From positions 186,001-250,000 of the forward strand of contig JALPQD010000303.1 in NCBI GenBank assembly GCA_023101885.1: DNA of 64,000 nucleotides. Reading direction: 5' to 3'. A program made the position numbers and the translations under genes. The DNA is from Typhlomys cinereus (lineage: Eukaryota; Chordata; Mammalia; Rodentia; Platacanthomyidae). Within the stretch, counting starts at the first letter, position 1, and every line of letters begins with the position of its first letter. Positions 1-10,329 of this stretch are shown piece after piece. The notes under the pieces are model-generated. The model saw nothing but the letters and a program-made list of their open reading frames with translations, did no database searches and was not told the DNA's origin.

Positions 1-1095
1 GATGCTGACTTAGGTGAACCCATCCATATCCTTCTGGACGCACGCCAATGCCACCAAAATCCAGCTGGACCTCAGGCCCTACAGACACCTATGCCACCCT
101 GGCAGTCACCACACAGGCTGCCAAAGACCAAAGACCTGCTCCTGACAGGTAGGGTGCATGGGCCGCACCTTGACCCCTATGGAGGCTGGGCTGGCAATGG
201 CTGGAGCAGCAGCATCCCTGGCACAAACACAGCTGCCTCTTAGGAGATGCCCAGCCATGTGACAGCTACCCAGCAGTCATTCTGGCTGCACACCGCAAAA
301 CACACAAAGCCCGGGCCAGACCCCACAGCTAAGGAAACCTGGCAGTCACCACCCTGCCCAGGGATGCTAATCCCGAGACCGGCTCCTCTGGGAGGCCAGG
401 CATGTTGCCAATGGATGATGAAGACAAGTCTTCTCTGGAGAAACACCCACCGCATCTTCAGAGATGCTGACTTAGATGAACCCACCCATATCCTTCTGGA
501 CACAGGCCGAAGCCACTGAAACTGAGCTGGACCTCAGTCCGAACCAGAAACCTACGTTACCCGGGCAATCACTACTCTGGCTACCAAGGACCAAAGACCT
601 GCCCCCGACGGGTAGGTTGTGTGGGCCATATCCTGAGCCCTTTGGAGGCCAGGCTGGCGATGCCTGGAGCAGCATCCCTGGCACAAACACCCCTGCCTCT
701 TAGGAGATGTACAGTCACTTGAAACCTACCCAACTGTCATTCTGGCCTCACCCTGCAACACAAAGCTCTGGCCAGAACAGACAGCTCAGGAAACCTGGTA
801 GTTATCACTCTACCCAGGGATGCCAATCCCGAGACTGGCCCGGGGGACAGCGTCCATATCCTTCTGGATGCCCAACACCACCACCGAAATCCAGCCGGAC
901 CTTGGGCTGTACCACACATCTATGCCACTTGGGCAGTCGCTACCCTGGCAGCCAAGGACCAAAGACCCCTCTGATGGGTAGGGTGTGTGGGCCGCATCCT
1001 AAGCCCATTGGTTGCCGGGCTGCCAGGCAGTCAATTGCACCATCTCTGGCATGAACGTCCACTCCATCCTGGGAGATGCCCGGCTACGCTTATCT
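1..1095. repeat. Satellite-like tandem array A, ~460 bp units
   Basis: Two and a half degenerate units are visible. The phrase beginning gatgctgacttag occurs at 1 and 463, and the unit start ggagatgcccagcc occurs at 244 and, altered, at 703, giving a period near 460 bp. The third unit (703-1,095) has lost about 90 bp. Each unit contains recurrent words such as ctaaggaaacctgg, gaccaaagacctgc and tttggaggcc. The array runs off the left edge of the window. The 75-115 residue open frames inside it shift between units and are not coding. The same family recurs at 10,330-12,583. Confidence 0.9.
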
Positions 1096-1674
1096 AAACG
1101 TCATTTCCATTTTTTTTTTTGACTGATTTAGGTAAAATTTATTGAAAAGCAGGGAAAGGGATTCCTGATTGCTCAGAAGAATCAGGGGAAGCAAGAAGTC
1201 TGCTGTTGGAATGCTAGAGGGCAGATGGACTGCTCCAAGTCTTGCTCCACAGCTATGGAGCCTGGGATTTAAAAAAATGGAAACTTTCTATTGGTTTCCT
1301 CTCTGAGTTTTGATTGGTGGTCCCTGGTGAGGTCAATTTTGAAAGTCCTGCTGATGGACTTTGTGGTGGACCCTCTGGTGAGGTGCCTATGTGCCGAATG
1401 TGGCTTCAGGTAGCTCTCCCAGTGCTTTCTTTCACATGGGCTTGTGGCCGTGCTTAATTTTCTCTGGTCTCCCTCTCTGTTCTCAATGCTGATGGAAAGT
1501 TGCCCCATCACTTGCACAGCAAGCTCTTTATCCCCACCATTCTGATATAAGAGGTGGCTGAAGACCTTGCTGAATGTGTTGTCTGTGTGTGTGTGGGGGG
1601 GAGAATCCACGGGTAAGGCCCCCCTATCTAAAAAAGAGCTGGAACGTTGCCTCCTGATTGGTCTGTTCTTTTTG
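1096..1674 (-). mobile_element. Retroposed or LTR-derived fragment with poly(A) end, antisense
   Basis: On the minus strand the segment ends in aataaa about 13 bp before a run of A (a T run at 1,111-1,120 on the plus strand), the signature of a polyadenylated retroposed transcript or an LTR R region. Minus-strand sequence near 1,290-1,320 contains a CCAAT-like motif. A 141-codon frame (1,694-1,269) crosses into the neighbouring L1 tail and has no recognisable domain, so I do not call it a gene. Together with the adjacent L1 it interrupts the tandem array. The family is not identified. Confidence 0.45.
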
Positions 1675-2175
1675 TTTTGTTTTTTTATTTCCACTCATAC
1701 AAACTTAACAGGTACACCAGTCCCCTCCCTCCCTCCAACCTCCCACCACTCTGTGCCCCCTCCCCTCCTCCCTCCCTCCCCATCCCCCAGTGCCTCCCCC
1801 TCCCATCCCCGGAGCATGCTTTAATGTGCATGCCAAACCCTCCTCTGGGTCCTCCTCTCCGATGAGGTGCAAGGACCCCGTGGCATTTTCCAGAACTCTT
1901 TCCTGTGTTCCCCTTAAGCATAGGAACATTACTGTGGCTGTCAATCCCTTGCCTCCAAGAATCCTAGTGCCTTTAGCAAATGCTAGACTTTGTGGGGTCA
2001 ATAGTGTGTTGGACATTGCACAGGGCATGCAAAGTCCAATTATGATTGCTTCGGCCCTAACTTGTGTGGAGTATCTTGCATATCATAGTTCCTCCCATCC
2101 TTGTGCTCTTACAATCCTACTGCCCCCCTCTTCCAAAAATCTAAATGTTATTTCCTGTCCCAGGCTGGCTGGCTC
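1675..2175 (-). mobile_element. L1 3' UTR fragment, minus strand
   Basis: Read on the minus strand, a long purine tract dominated by G (complement of the C-rich block at 1,720-1,820) is followed by gaaataaa and an A-rich tail (T-rich at 1,668-1,690). A G-rich polypurine tract followed by an A tail is the known layout of rodent L1 3' UTRs. No ORF2 sequence remains. The fragment and its neighbour split a satellite unit: array sequence resumes at about 2,180. Confidence 0.65.
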
Positions 2176-2286
2176 TGGGCAAACCCAGCTGGGCCTCAAC
2201 AGTGCCGCCCAGATAATCCTCCTACCTGACCAGACGTCTATGCAAATTGGCAAACGACCACCACTCTAAGCAGCTGAGAAGTTCCC
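2176..2286 (+). repeat. Remnant of a satellite unit downstream of the L1 insertion
   Basis: The segment starting cagctgggcctcaac and continuing to ctatgcaaattggcaaacg aligns with the part of the array unit at 12,300-12,350 (cagctggactcaggcc ... ctatacaaaccaggcaaac). It links array A to the downstream cassette, just as array B joins its cassette at 12,583. Confidence 0.65.
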
Positions 2287-3720
2287 CTCTCGTGTAGGGT
2301 GAGTGGGCTGCACCCTCACTGGGTAAGAGTCGGGGCATCCTCTTGGATACTCAGCTCACTGCTCACACACCAAGGTCTCAGTGGTGCCCTCAGGCACCCA
2401 GGCATCAGTGAGGCCTCTGACCGGTGGCATCGCATGTCAGACGCTGTCCACCCCAGCCTTCCACCTCACAGGAACTCAGTTGGATTTTTGCCTGGCCCAC
2501 ATCCTACATAGAGACAAACTGATACTCATCACCACTGTCAATCTAACCCACATTTTGAGGACACAGGCTCAGCTAGCTACCTTTCCACAGGAGGTATGCT
2601 GCCTCTTAGGAAAAACGAAAATACAAACCTTGTCTGCCCCCATCCCTCAGCCCCCTCCCCCGCAGACACACACACCCTTCTCCTCACTTTCTTCCCAATG
2701 CATTTTCTCAGGTGAGACAACAGGCAGACCTGGCCCACCATTCTGCTAGCAGCCAAGCGACAGGCCACTGTCAAAGGATATTCTGCAGAATCTTCTACAG
2801 AATTGCTACCTGGCCCCCTCTTTCCCTTTCTGATTTTCATCCCAGAAGCTCTCATAAAACCTGAGCCTCATGGAAAGGCAAGTTGTTCTTGAGTGTTGCT
2901 TAGTCCCTTGGTTTCTGGTGCTGGCAATCGACCAGGTAGAGCCTGAGCTTTCCAGTAAGCCCCATTTCCACTGAATCCAGGCCTTCCATTGTGCTCCTCC
3001 CCATTGGCAGGTCCACTTGCAGGGAGGGTACTGTGACCACCTCAAGACTCTGTCCTCCCGCTATCCATCGCCTCCCACACTGTCTATCCCAACCCACATT
3101 GCCACACATTCTTCTGGGCTGGGAGATGCCAAGCAGGGTTCCACCCTCCCTCACCGCGACAAACCTTGGCTGATGACACAAGGTGTCTTTCATGCTGTGA
3201 ACAGCGAGCCTCATTGGTACCTCAGCATTGCTTGCACCCAAAACTCAAAGGACTCTTGAGGGGCCTGCCACCAACCCCATGGTGTGGAGGAGGCAGAGGA
3301 GACAGAATCCCTGGAGCAGATAGATGGGTGGTCCCGCAGGCTGGGAACAGAGGAAGTGAGCTACTAGGCCCAGCTCAAGGGATGAACCCAGACAGGCAAA
3401 GTCTCCGCCTGGCCCCATGACATGCACCTGCAGAAGCCGCTCGCTCCACTGTCCGAGGCAAGCATCAGGGCCCATGATCAGGGCCAAGGCTTCCCGGGTC
3501 TCTGCGGCCTCTCCTCCCATCTTCTGCTGCAGCCAGGGCCAAACGTCTGCCTGGCAGAGATGTCTCAAATGTCCGAAGGACAAGCTGTCCTCCCCCTCGG
3601 GACGGTGCCCTTGGGTCCTCTGAGCTAGAAGCCCAGGGACCAGGGCAGCCTGCTAACAGTATCGGTGGGTGAGGGGTGACGAGAGGACTGCCATCTCACA
3701 AAACACACCCCATGAGCCGG
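2287..3720. repeat. Duplicated cassette, copy A (direct paralog of 12,583-14,665)
   Basis: Begins gtagggtgagtgggctgcac and follows the same order of sequence blocks as 12,583-14,665, including a purine/pyrimidine-rich stretch with cagacacaca near 2,665, the phrase tggtttctggtgctgg near 2,910 and the block near 3,320-3,660 starting cagatagatgggtgg. Copy A lacks about 0.5 kb present in copy B (13,740-14,255). Open frames differ between copies: a 255-codon frame in B is broken here, which argues against coding. The function of the cassette is unknown. Confidence 0.85.
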
Positions 3721-4935
3721 GGAGAAAGGCAGCTCAAGTACAGGTTTGGGAATGCCACGGGCCCACATCACACCCGAGTCTCAGCCCAGCGTGCGCGGGA
3801 CTCCATCGTGCCACACCGTTTCCCCACCTGCTCCTAGGGGGATGAGTGGGGTGGAACAGGCGAATTCTCTATGCCCAGATTGACGGGCACATGCTGCATA
3901 AGGCCTTCACCTCTGTGGGCTCACAGACCCCCACATCTTTCTGGACTGTGATGACTCAAGGGCCTTTTCCCTCCTCAACCGTGGCTGGCTTGATGCCCCA
4001 AATGCCATCGCCTCACCTTCCTCTTGACACCTAGAATTTGGCATCTGTGTTCATTCACTGGCTTCACAGATGGCCACTCTTCCGAGAGACTCTACCCATG
4101 GCACCCAGAGGTCTCTTCTACCTCACTGGGCTGAGGGCCCGCTGGTAGGTTCTCTCTGCCAGACTTTGCTCACAGGCCGACAGCACCCTTCACCCCTGCC
4201 TCAGCATCCTGGCTTGCACTTGGGGTAATCGCGCCTCTGCCACTTGGCAGGCCCCAAGGACCCCTGCTCTCCTCTGCCCTGAAGCCCCCTGTCTGCCGCC
4301 CACCAAGAGCCGCTGGCAAAGGCCCCACATCTCTGCTCATGCCCCAGCTGCATCAAGTGCTCCTCGCTTTGCACCTGCCTCGCTTTGCTCGTGGATCTCC
4401 TGAGATGCTCTTCCAACTTGCTCGACCCCCAGACGCCTCATCTCCTCTGCCCGGGCTTGCTCAGTGTCCCCACCAATGTCCCTGCCCAGGTTGCTCACCA
4501 GCCCGAAGAACATTCTGCTCAGCTTGGCTCATGGCTCCCCTCTCCCTCTGGCTTGCTTTCCCATCCCCAGACTCCCGGGACCCACATTTATTTCATCTTC
4601 CTCAGTTGGCTCACACGCCCGGTTCCAGCTACAGACTCCGTGGACTCACAAATCCTGTGACCCTACTTGCCGCCTTTTGGACCCACGCGCAGGGCCCTCT
4701 CCGTCATTGGGCTGCCAGGTCCTCAGTCTTCTGGGCCACGCTCTGCATGCATGTCTGCTGCTTGTGAGCATGCCACGCCTGTGTCTGTCCCACTTCCTGA
4801 GCTAAATGTGAGATGCGTGCATGCAAGGAGCTGGGGAGGGGTGGGTGGGTGGATGGGTGTGCTTGTGCCAAGGTGAGAGTCTTCGGTAGGTGTACGTCTT
4901 CTGTGGCATGAGTGCATTCCCTGGAGATGTGTCTG
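3721..4935. other. GC-rich non-coding stretch, no recognised element
   Basis: C/T-biased sequence with several overlapping open frames on both strands (for example 4,339-4,767 and 4,464-4,805). Frames overlap in all registers, have low-complexity Pro/Ser/Leu composition and no domain. I see no splice-flanked exon, SINE or LTR that I can name. Confidence 0.5.
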
Positions 4936-5339
4936 GGGCAAGATGGTGCTCGGCCTAGGGTGTGCTGTGTGGGGGTCACCTGTGTACAGGTATGGGCCAC
5001 AAGAGTGTCTTCTGCATATGTGCACCTGCTGCATGCCTTACTACATGGGGTGTGTGTGTGTGTATTTGTGTGTGTATGTGTGTGTGTACTACGTGTGTGC
5101 TGCTGGGCAGGCGAGTGTGCTACCTGGCACTGCGGCATGAGCGCTATAGACAAGGGCTGCATACGCGTGCTGTGTACGGCAGGCATGGCCCAGGGCGGGC
5201 TATGGCAATGGCGTGTGTACATGAGCCTGCCCTGCGCCAGCCCCCAAAGGGTGCACTGTACCCATGCCATGCAGGAAGGTGACTGACAGTGTGCTGCTCA
5301 GTGAGCTCACCATGTGCTCTACGAATGTTTGCTCAGTAT
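4936..5339. repeat. TG-rich alternating purine-pyrimidine tract
   Basis: Degenerate (TG)n-like DNA with the purest run at about 5,049-5,100. Predicted frames rich in Cys, Val and His are by-products of the TG repetition. The segment borders the block that recurs inverted at 44,538-45,605. Confidence 0.75.
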
Positions 5340-7510
5340 GAATGTGCTGCGTGTGGGTCCACTGCGTGGACAGTAGGCACAGATGCTGCATCTGCATGTG
5401 CTGCTCCTCGGCCTCCCAGTGCAACACGGGTGTGCACGCCAATGTCCCTGTGTACACGTGCTTCATGCTCTTGCTGTGTGCATGGGGGTGTGATGTGAAT
5501 CATCCCTCTGTGAGCTACGTGGTTCTCCTGTGCCTATGTGCTCTGTGCATCCGGGCACACGCATCTGTTTTACGCATCCTCAGTGTGCCTGGGTTTCCTG
5601 GTAAGGACCTACTTGCTTGTACATGGGGGCGGGGTTCATGTGTGCTCTGGTGCGCACCCTTCGTGCACAAACACAAGGTGCACATATTTTTCAGGGCACG
5701 GTGGTATGTGCGGTTTCACCGACCTCTCATGTGCACATGCTCCAAAGGGCTGTCACACGTACGGACATCCTGTATATGCCATGAGCACACATGTAGGTTG
5801 CATTTGCATGGGTAGCGGGCGTGCTGTGAACGTGTGTACTGCCTGCATGTGGAAATTTGCTGGAGGACAAGCAGGAAGAACGCCCCCGACTACTGCCTGC
5901 TGTGTGGATAGAGTCCTCGGTGAAAGGGAAGGACAGGGAGTCCGAGGGGGATGTTCGCTCCCTGTGTGGCCACAATGCAAATGGAAGCGCGGGGGTGAGG
6001 AGAGACTGGACACAAGCTGCAAGAGAAGCAGTGCAGAGGTCACTCTGCTGCAGCAGCAGAAGAGCCCTCGGGAGTGAGAAGCACATGGGGAGCCGGTTGT
6101 GTGGTGCGGGAAAGGGTGGGGTGGGGTGGGGGAGGAGGGCCCAAAGGGCAGACTCCTGGAGCTCAGGGGAAGAGATAGAGGGCAGGAGCTGCAGAGCTGA
6201 GACTGGAGCCTGGGCCTGAGACTGGGAGCCCACCGGGAGAGTCTGGACTGACCGTCATGCTCCCGATGGAGCAGGGTAGCTAGCTGCCTCCTCAGCAGGC
6301 TCCCATGGGGCCTGTGGGGAAGGGGCAGAGGAGTGTGTAGGGGAACAGCCACCTGGGGACATTTAACATGCGGGCGCTCCAAGGGGCGGGGCGTGAGCCC
6401 AGGGTCCCGTTCTTCCAGGCCACGGGCCAGGGCTGTTCCCTCTCCCACATCTCCCCCAACAATCTCCCGAGGACCACCAGTCCACAAAGCAATCCGGACC
6501 GAATCCATGCTAACTCAAGTGCCTGGACCCAGATCTCACCCAGTGCCATGCCAGGTCCCCAGGACTCCCTCACTGCAAGTCTCTCAAGTCTCAACCTACT
6601 CCCTGCCATGATGTGAGTCCCTTCTCCGTCAGTTTGATCCCACGTGGCCTCTCCCTCGCTCCGCTCATGGGCACCACCATATCTCCTAGGCCCTAACTGG
6701 CTCACAGCCACAGCATCTGTCCTACCTCAGCTTGGGCAGGCTCCTCATGACCCTGCCGCCTCAGTGTGCTCCTGGCCTCCTGACTCTCTTCATCCTCAGC
6801 AACTTCACAGACACCCGCTCTCTCCTGCCCGATCACCATCAGGCCCCAGATCCTGCAGCATCCAGGACAACAAACAAACAAAGCCTATGGGCCAAAGGAG
6901 CCTTACAAATGAGAGGGCAGCTTGGGAGGCACATAACTCTGAGCAGAGGGAGCAGCATCCCCACCTACCACCCAGTTTCATCCCAGGAGTGAATGCACTG
7001 ACCCCAGGAGAAGGGCTGTCTTCACGGGGACACCGTCTCCTCTGTGTGTGTGTGAGACGTGGGTGTGTGCATGCGTGCACACAAACACAAACACACACAC
7101 ACTCATAGCAAGCGATAAAATCTGTGATGGTATGCTTTCCTGTGTGTGCGTATATACTGTAAGCATCAGGCACGAGCCACCCCCCTACCCCACAACCTCC
7201 TACCACCCCCCTCAGCTGTCCCCAGATGGACACGCATCTGCCTGGATGTCCATGCATAAGTCTGGATGTGCGTGGACAAGGTAGATCCTTTCTGTGTGAG
7301 CATGTGTGTCGTGTGCGTCTGCATGTGTGACAGCAGCTGGCATGCGTGGCTGTACAGGTGTGACTCAGCGTGTTGGACAGTGCTGGCTCTGTGCTTTGTG
7401 TGGGACTCTGTGGGTGTGTACCCGTCTTTTCCATTGTGCACGCTTTCCACCTGTAGCAAACCCTTGCGCGTGTGCGTGAGCAGACTGCCTCTGCTTCTGT
7501 GTGAGTCTCT
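5340..7510. repeat. Block P, left copy of an inverted duplication
   Basis: 5,340-5,720 matches the reverse complement of about 45,190-45,605, and 6,833-7,510 matches the reverse complement of 44,538-45,190. The 5,721-6,832 interior has no counterpart on the right; the right copy joins the two parts at a shared cacc/atcaggcccc boundary. The homology is visible to within a few bases, for example the phrase cctctgtgagctacgtgg in both. The block is non-coding: TG-rich with a (CA)n run at 7,080-7,102. Confidence 0.85.
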
Positions 7511-8938
7511 AGGCGTGGGCACCTCTGCGTGAGGAGCCTGTGTTGCAGGAAGAGGCAACTGTGGAATCCACCCTCGTCCACCACTGGCAGCCAGGATCTG
7601 CCCTCCTCATAGGAAGCTCTTTGGCATGGTGGGATTTCTTTTATTATATTTCCTTATGAGGGTTACCGCTCTAAGGGTCGTCGTTTGTAGGGAACGCTTT
7701 CTTGCAGCTTCGGAAGCAAGTGGGAAGATGGGTTCAGATACTCTTGGTGGTTTTTCAGACCCCATTTTACTGGACTCTTGCTAAAGCACGTGGTGCTTTG
7801 ATGCGTGCTGTTTTCTCCCTCAGTAGATCTCGGCTCCCACCCCCACGGCCACTATGACAAGGATGAGACCCTGCTGAGGAGAGGAGGATTCAGCTTGTCA
7901 AGCCTGCACACTGCCGCTGGGGAAGCGCCCTACCCACCTGCCTTCCTCCTAGGACCCAGGGAGGAGGAGCGCCCACGGGACCCAGAGGTAGGCGCCTTGG
8001 AGGACACCTCACAGGTCAGGTCCATGGGGCACACCCATGCCAGGACCCAGCCAGCTGGCAGTTGGTGGAGTGCCTGCAGAGTGATTGTGATGCCCATTCT
8101 GAAGGGAGCTCCAGCCTCTGTGACCTCACCCATGATGTCACCGCCACAGGCAGGAAAAGCCGTGCTCTTAGCCTGAGGTCGGCACAGCATACCCACAGTG
8201 GGCCCGGCACACAGGCAGGCAGGCAGGCAGGTTGGCCTGGACAGGGTTGTGAGCGGGAATGGACCCTCAACTGCTTGGGCTGAAGGGCTGAAGGAGACTC
8301 CTAGTTGGACTTGAAGGAGGGGGGGCCTGCCTTGAAGGGAGAGGGTGACTGAGACACGATGAGGTCCCTGATGAGCTATCCCTCTTCTGACAGGACATTT
8401 GACCTCATCTCAGTCGGTGGGAGAAATGAGGGACCAGAGGGATGACTGCACAGGACCTGGCCAGCAGGAGACCCCAGGAGGAGGACACCCTCCTCCATGG
8501 AAACCCATCCCGCCAGCAGATACCAAGCAGCTTTAGCGTGAGTCACTGCTCTGTATGGCTCCCTCCCGGGACATTCCAGAGGAAGGTGGGGGAAGCTTCA
8601 CAGGCACCTTCAGTCTGGAGTCCCAAGGGCCCTTGGCCTCCCTGGAGCCACCGGCAACCCCTGTCTCCCCAGGAGCTTGGCCACTGATGACACCCAGTCC
8701 AGGAGAGTCTGGGTCAAGCGCCACCTGCTGTGCTTTGGTTGGCATCGCCTCCTGATGAGAAGAGTCCCTGGCCACAGCCTGAGCCCAGGCTCCAAGGGGA
8801 CCTCAAAGGACCCTGGGCTCCCTCGACAGGACTGACCAGACTGACGCTGACTACAAGGCAACCTGAAAACTGCCCAGGTTTCAAAGGAGCCTGAACCCCT
8901 AGCAGATGCCAAAGGGGCCCTGGACATGAAACTCAAGC
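7511..8938. other. GC-rich unique stretch, left copy only
   Basis: No counterpart on the right side of the inverted duplication. A short (CAGG)n run lies near 8,211-8,233. Open frames such as 7,805-8,176 have no identifiable domain. No named repeat is seen. It forms the start of the ~11 kb segment that separates block P from block Q on the left. Confidence 0.5.
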
Positions 8939-8939
8939 T

Positions 8940-9690
8940 TCCCCGGTGCCTGGGCAACTCTTCTGACCTGGGCCCGGGCTGCTGAAGCGTCCTGGTGGCA
9001 GCCCGGGCTCACCTTGCCTGCTTCCTAGCCCAGGCACCATCGGGCTTCTGCAAGCCCAAACCTTCCCCCACTCCCCAATGCCACCTCTGCAAGAGCCCGG
9101 GACTGCAAACAGGTGGCAGATGGGCCTGGGCCAAGACCCTCAGCCCTCCTCCCGGTGCCTGGGCGACCCTTTCTGACTTGGGCCTGGGCTGCTGAAGTGT
9201 CCTGGTTGCAGCCGGGGCTCACCTTTGCTGGCTTCTCAGCCCAGGCACCACCAGGCTTACCAATACCCAAACCCCACCCAGTCTACCCCCTCTCCCTAAA
9301 ATTACCTCTCCATGTCCCGTGAGAGCCTGGGCCTAGAGTTGGCAGAGGTACTCAGGCCGTGACCCTCAGCCCTCCTCCCTTGCCCGGGCAGCCCCTACGC
9401 ACCTGGGCCTGAGCTGCGGAAGCATCCTGGTTGCAGCCTGGGCTCACCTACAGTTAGTTGTGTTTAGGCACAGCTAGAAACCATCAAAACCCCAACGTTG
9501 ACCCAGAGGTGCTACTTGCATTTCAAGCAAAAACAGAAAGACTTATTCTGCAAGCCTCACTGGCTCCCACCTGACAGAAGCAGAGCCTGAATGACTGAGC
9601 CTGGGCTGAAGAGGCACCGGGTTGGAGGCTGGGCTCACCTTGCCTGAATTTGAGCCCAGCCACATCCAGCCCAAAGGAAGCACAATAGCG
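8940..9690. repeat. ~215 bp tandem repeat, four degenerate units
   Basis: The ordered words ggtgcctgggc ... gcctgggctgctgaag ... gcagcc..ggctcacct ... agcccaggcacca recur starting near 8,942, 9,155, 9,380 and 9,590. The first two units are most alike; the fourth is strongly diverged and lacks the first word. The spacing is about 210-225 bp. No reading frame is maintained across units. Confidence 0.8.
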
Positions 9691-10080
9691 GAATGCTGAG
9701 TGCAGCCGGGCTGGAGGATTCCTCGATCCCCCACAGACTTCTAGACCCGCAAAGACAAACACCGGATGTTTTGTGGTGCCCTCTGGACCAGTTGATTCAG
9801 TGGGGCATCTTTCTCCATTCGACCTACAAGCAAGCTGATCCACGCGACCACAGGAAACCAAATTATGCCTCATGCCTTAAGGTAAAGGACACCCAAAGTA
9901 AGGCCTACGGACACACCAGAAAGGACAACTACCAAACCCCGATTCGCACGAAGCCCAGGCCAGAGCCGGACACCCGGAAGAGCCTGTGGCTTCATTCAAG
10001 ACATTTAGAAGCTTCCGCTCTGCTCACCTAACAGTGAGTAGGAGTCACACCGAGACATCCTCACAGAATGCGCTGCGTAC
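9691..10080. other. Unrecognised GC-moderate stretch
   Basis: Lies between two tandem arrays. Two frames (9,523-9,873 minus and 9,693-10,031 plus) overlap antiparallel and lack domains. I see nothing identifiable. Confidence 0.4.
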
Positions 10081-10205
10081 CTGTCTGTGCACCTCACAGA
10101 TGGTACCTCACAGATGGTACCTCACAGTCCTACCCATCACAGATGATACACAGTCCTACCTCACAGATGGTATCTCACAGATGGTACTTCACAGTCCTAC
10201 GCAGA
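10081..10205 (+). repeat. Short minisatellite, 14-15 bp units
   Basis: Alternating words ctcacagatggtac (seen at about 10,095, 10,110, 10,160 and 10,175 with variants) and cacagtcctac (three times). This is a local slippage-type repeat directly upstream of array B. Confidence 0.85.
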
Positions 10206-10329
10206 CTGTAGAAGAGACTACATTCACTCCATTTCAGACCTACTGGAGCAGAAAGGGGCGCTTGGACCTCAACCTCAGTGGGAAGGAGGACCTCACTGCG
10301 AAACCCCATTTGTACAAAGCCCACACCGG

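Noticed and set aside
5727..6508. 251- and 168-codon minus-strand frames
   Set aside because: Low-complexity Pro/Ser/Leu content, overlapping frames in several registers, and absence of this exact segment from the right copy of the duplication. No domain seen.
4704..7584. Long His/Thr/Cys-rich frames (188 and 259 codons among others)
   Set aside because: They are translations of degenerate (TG/CA)n DNA, where stops are rare by composition.
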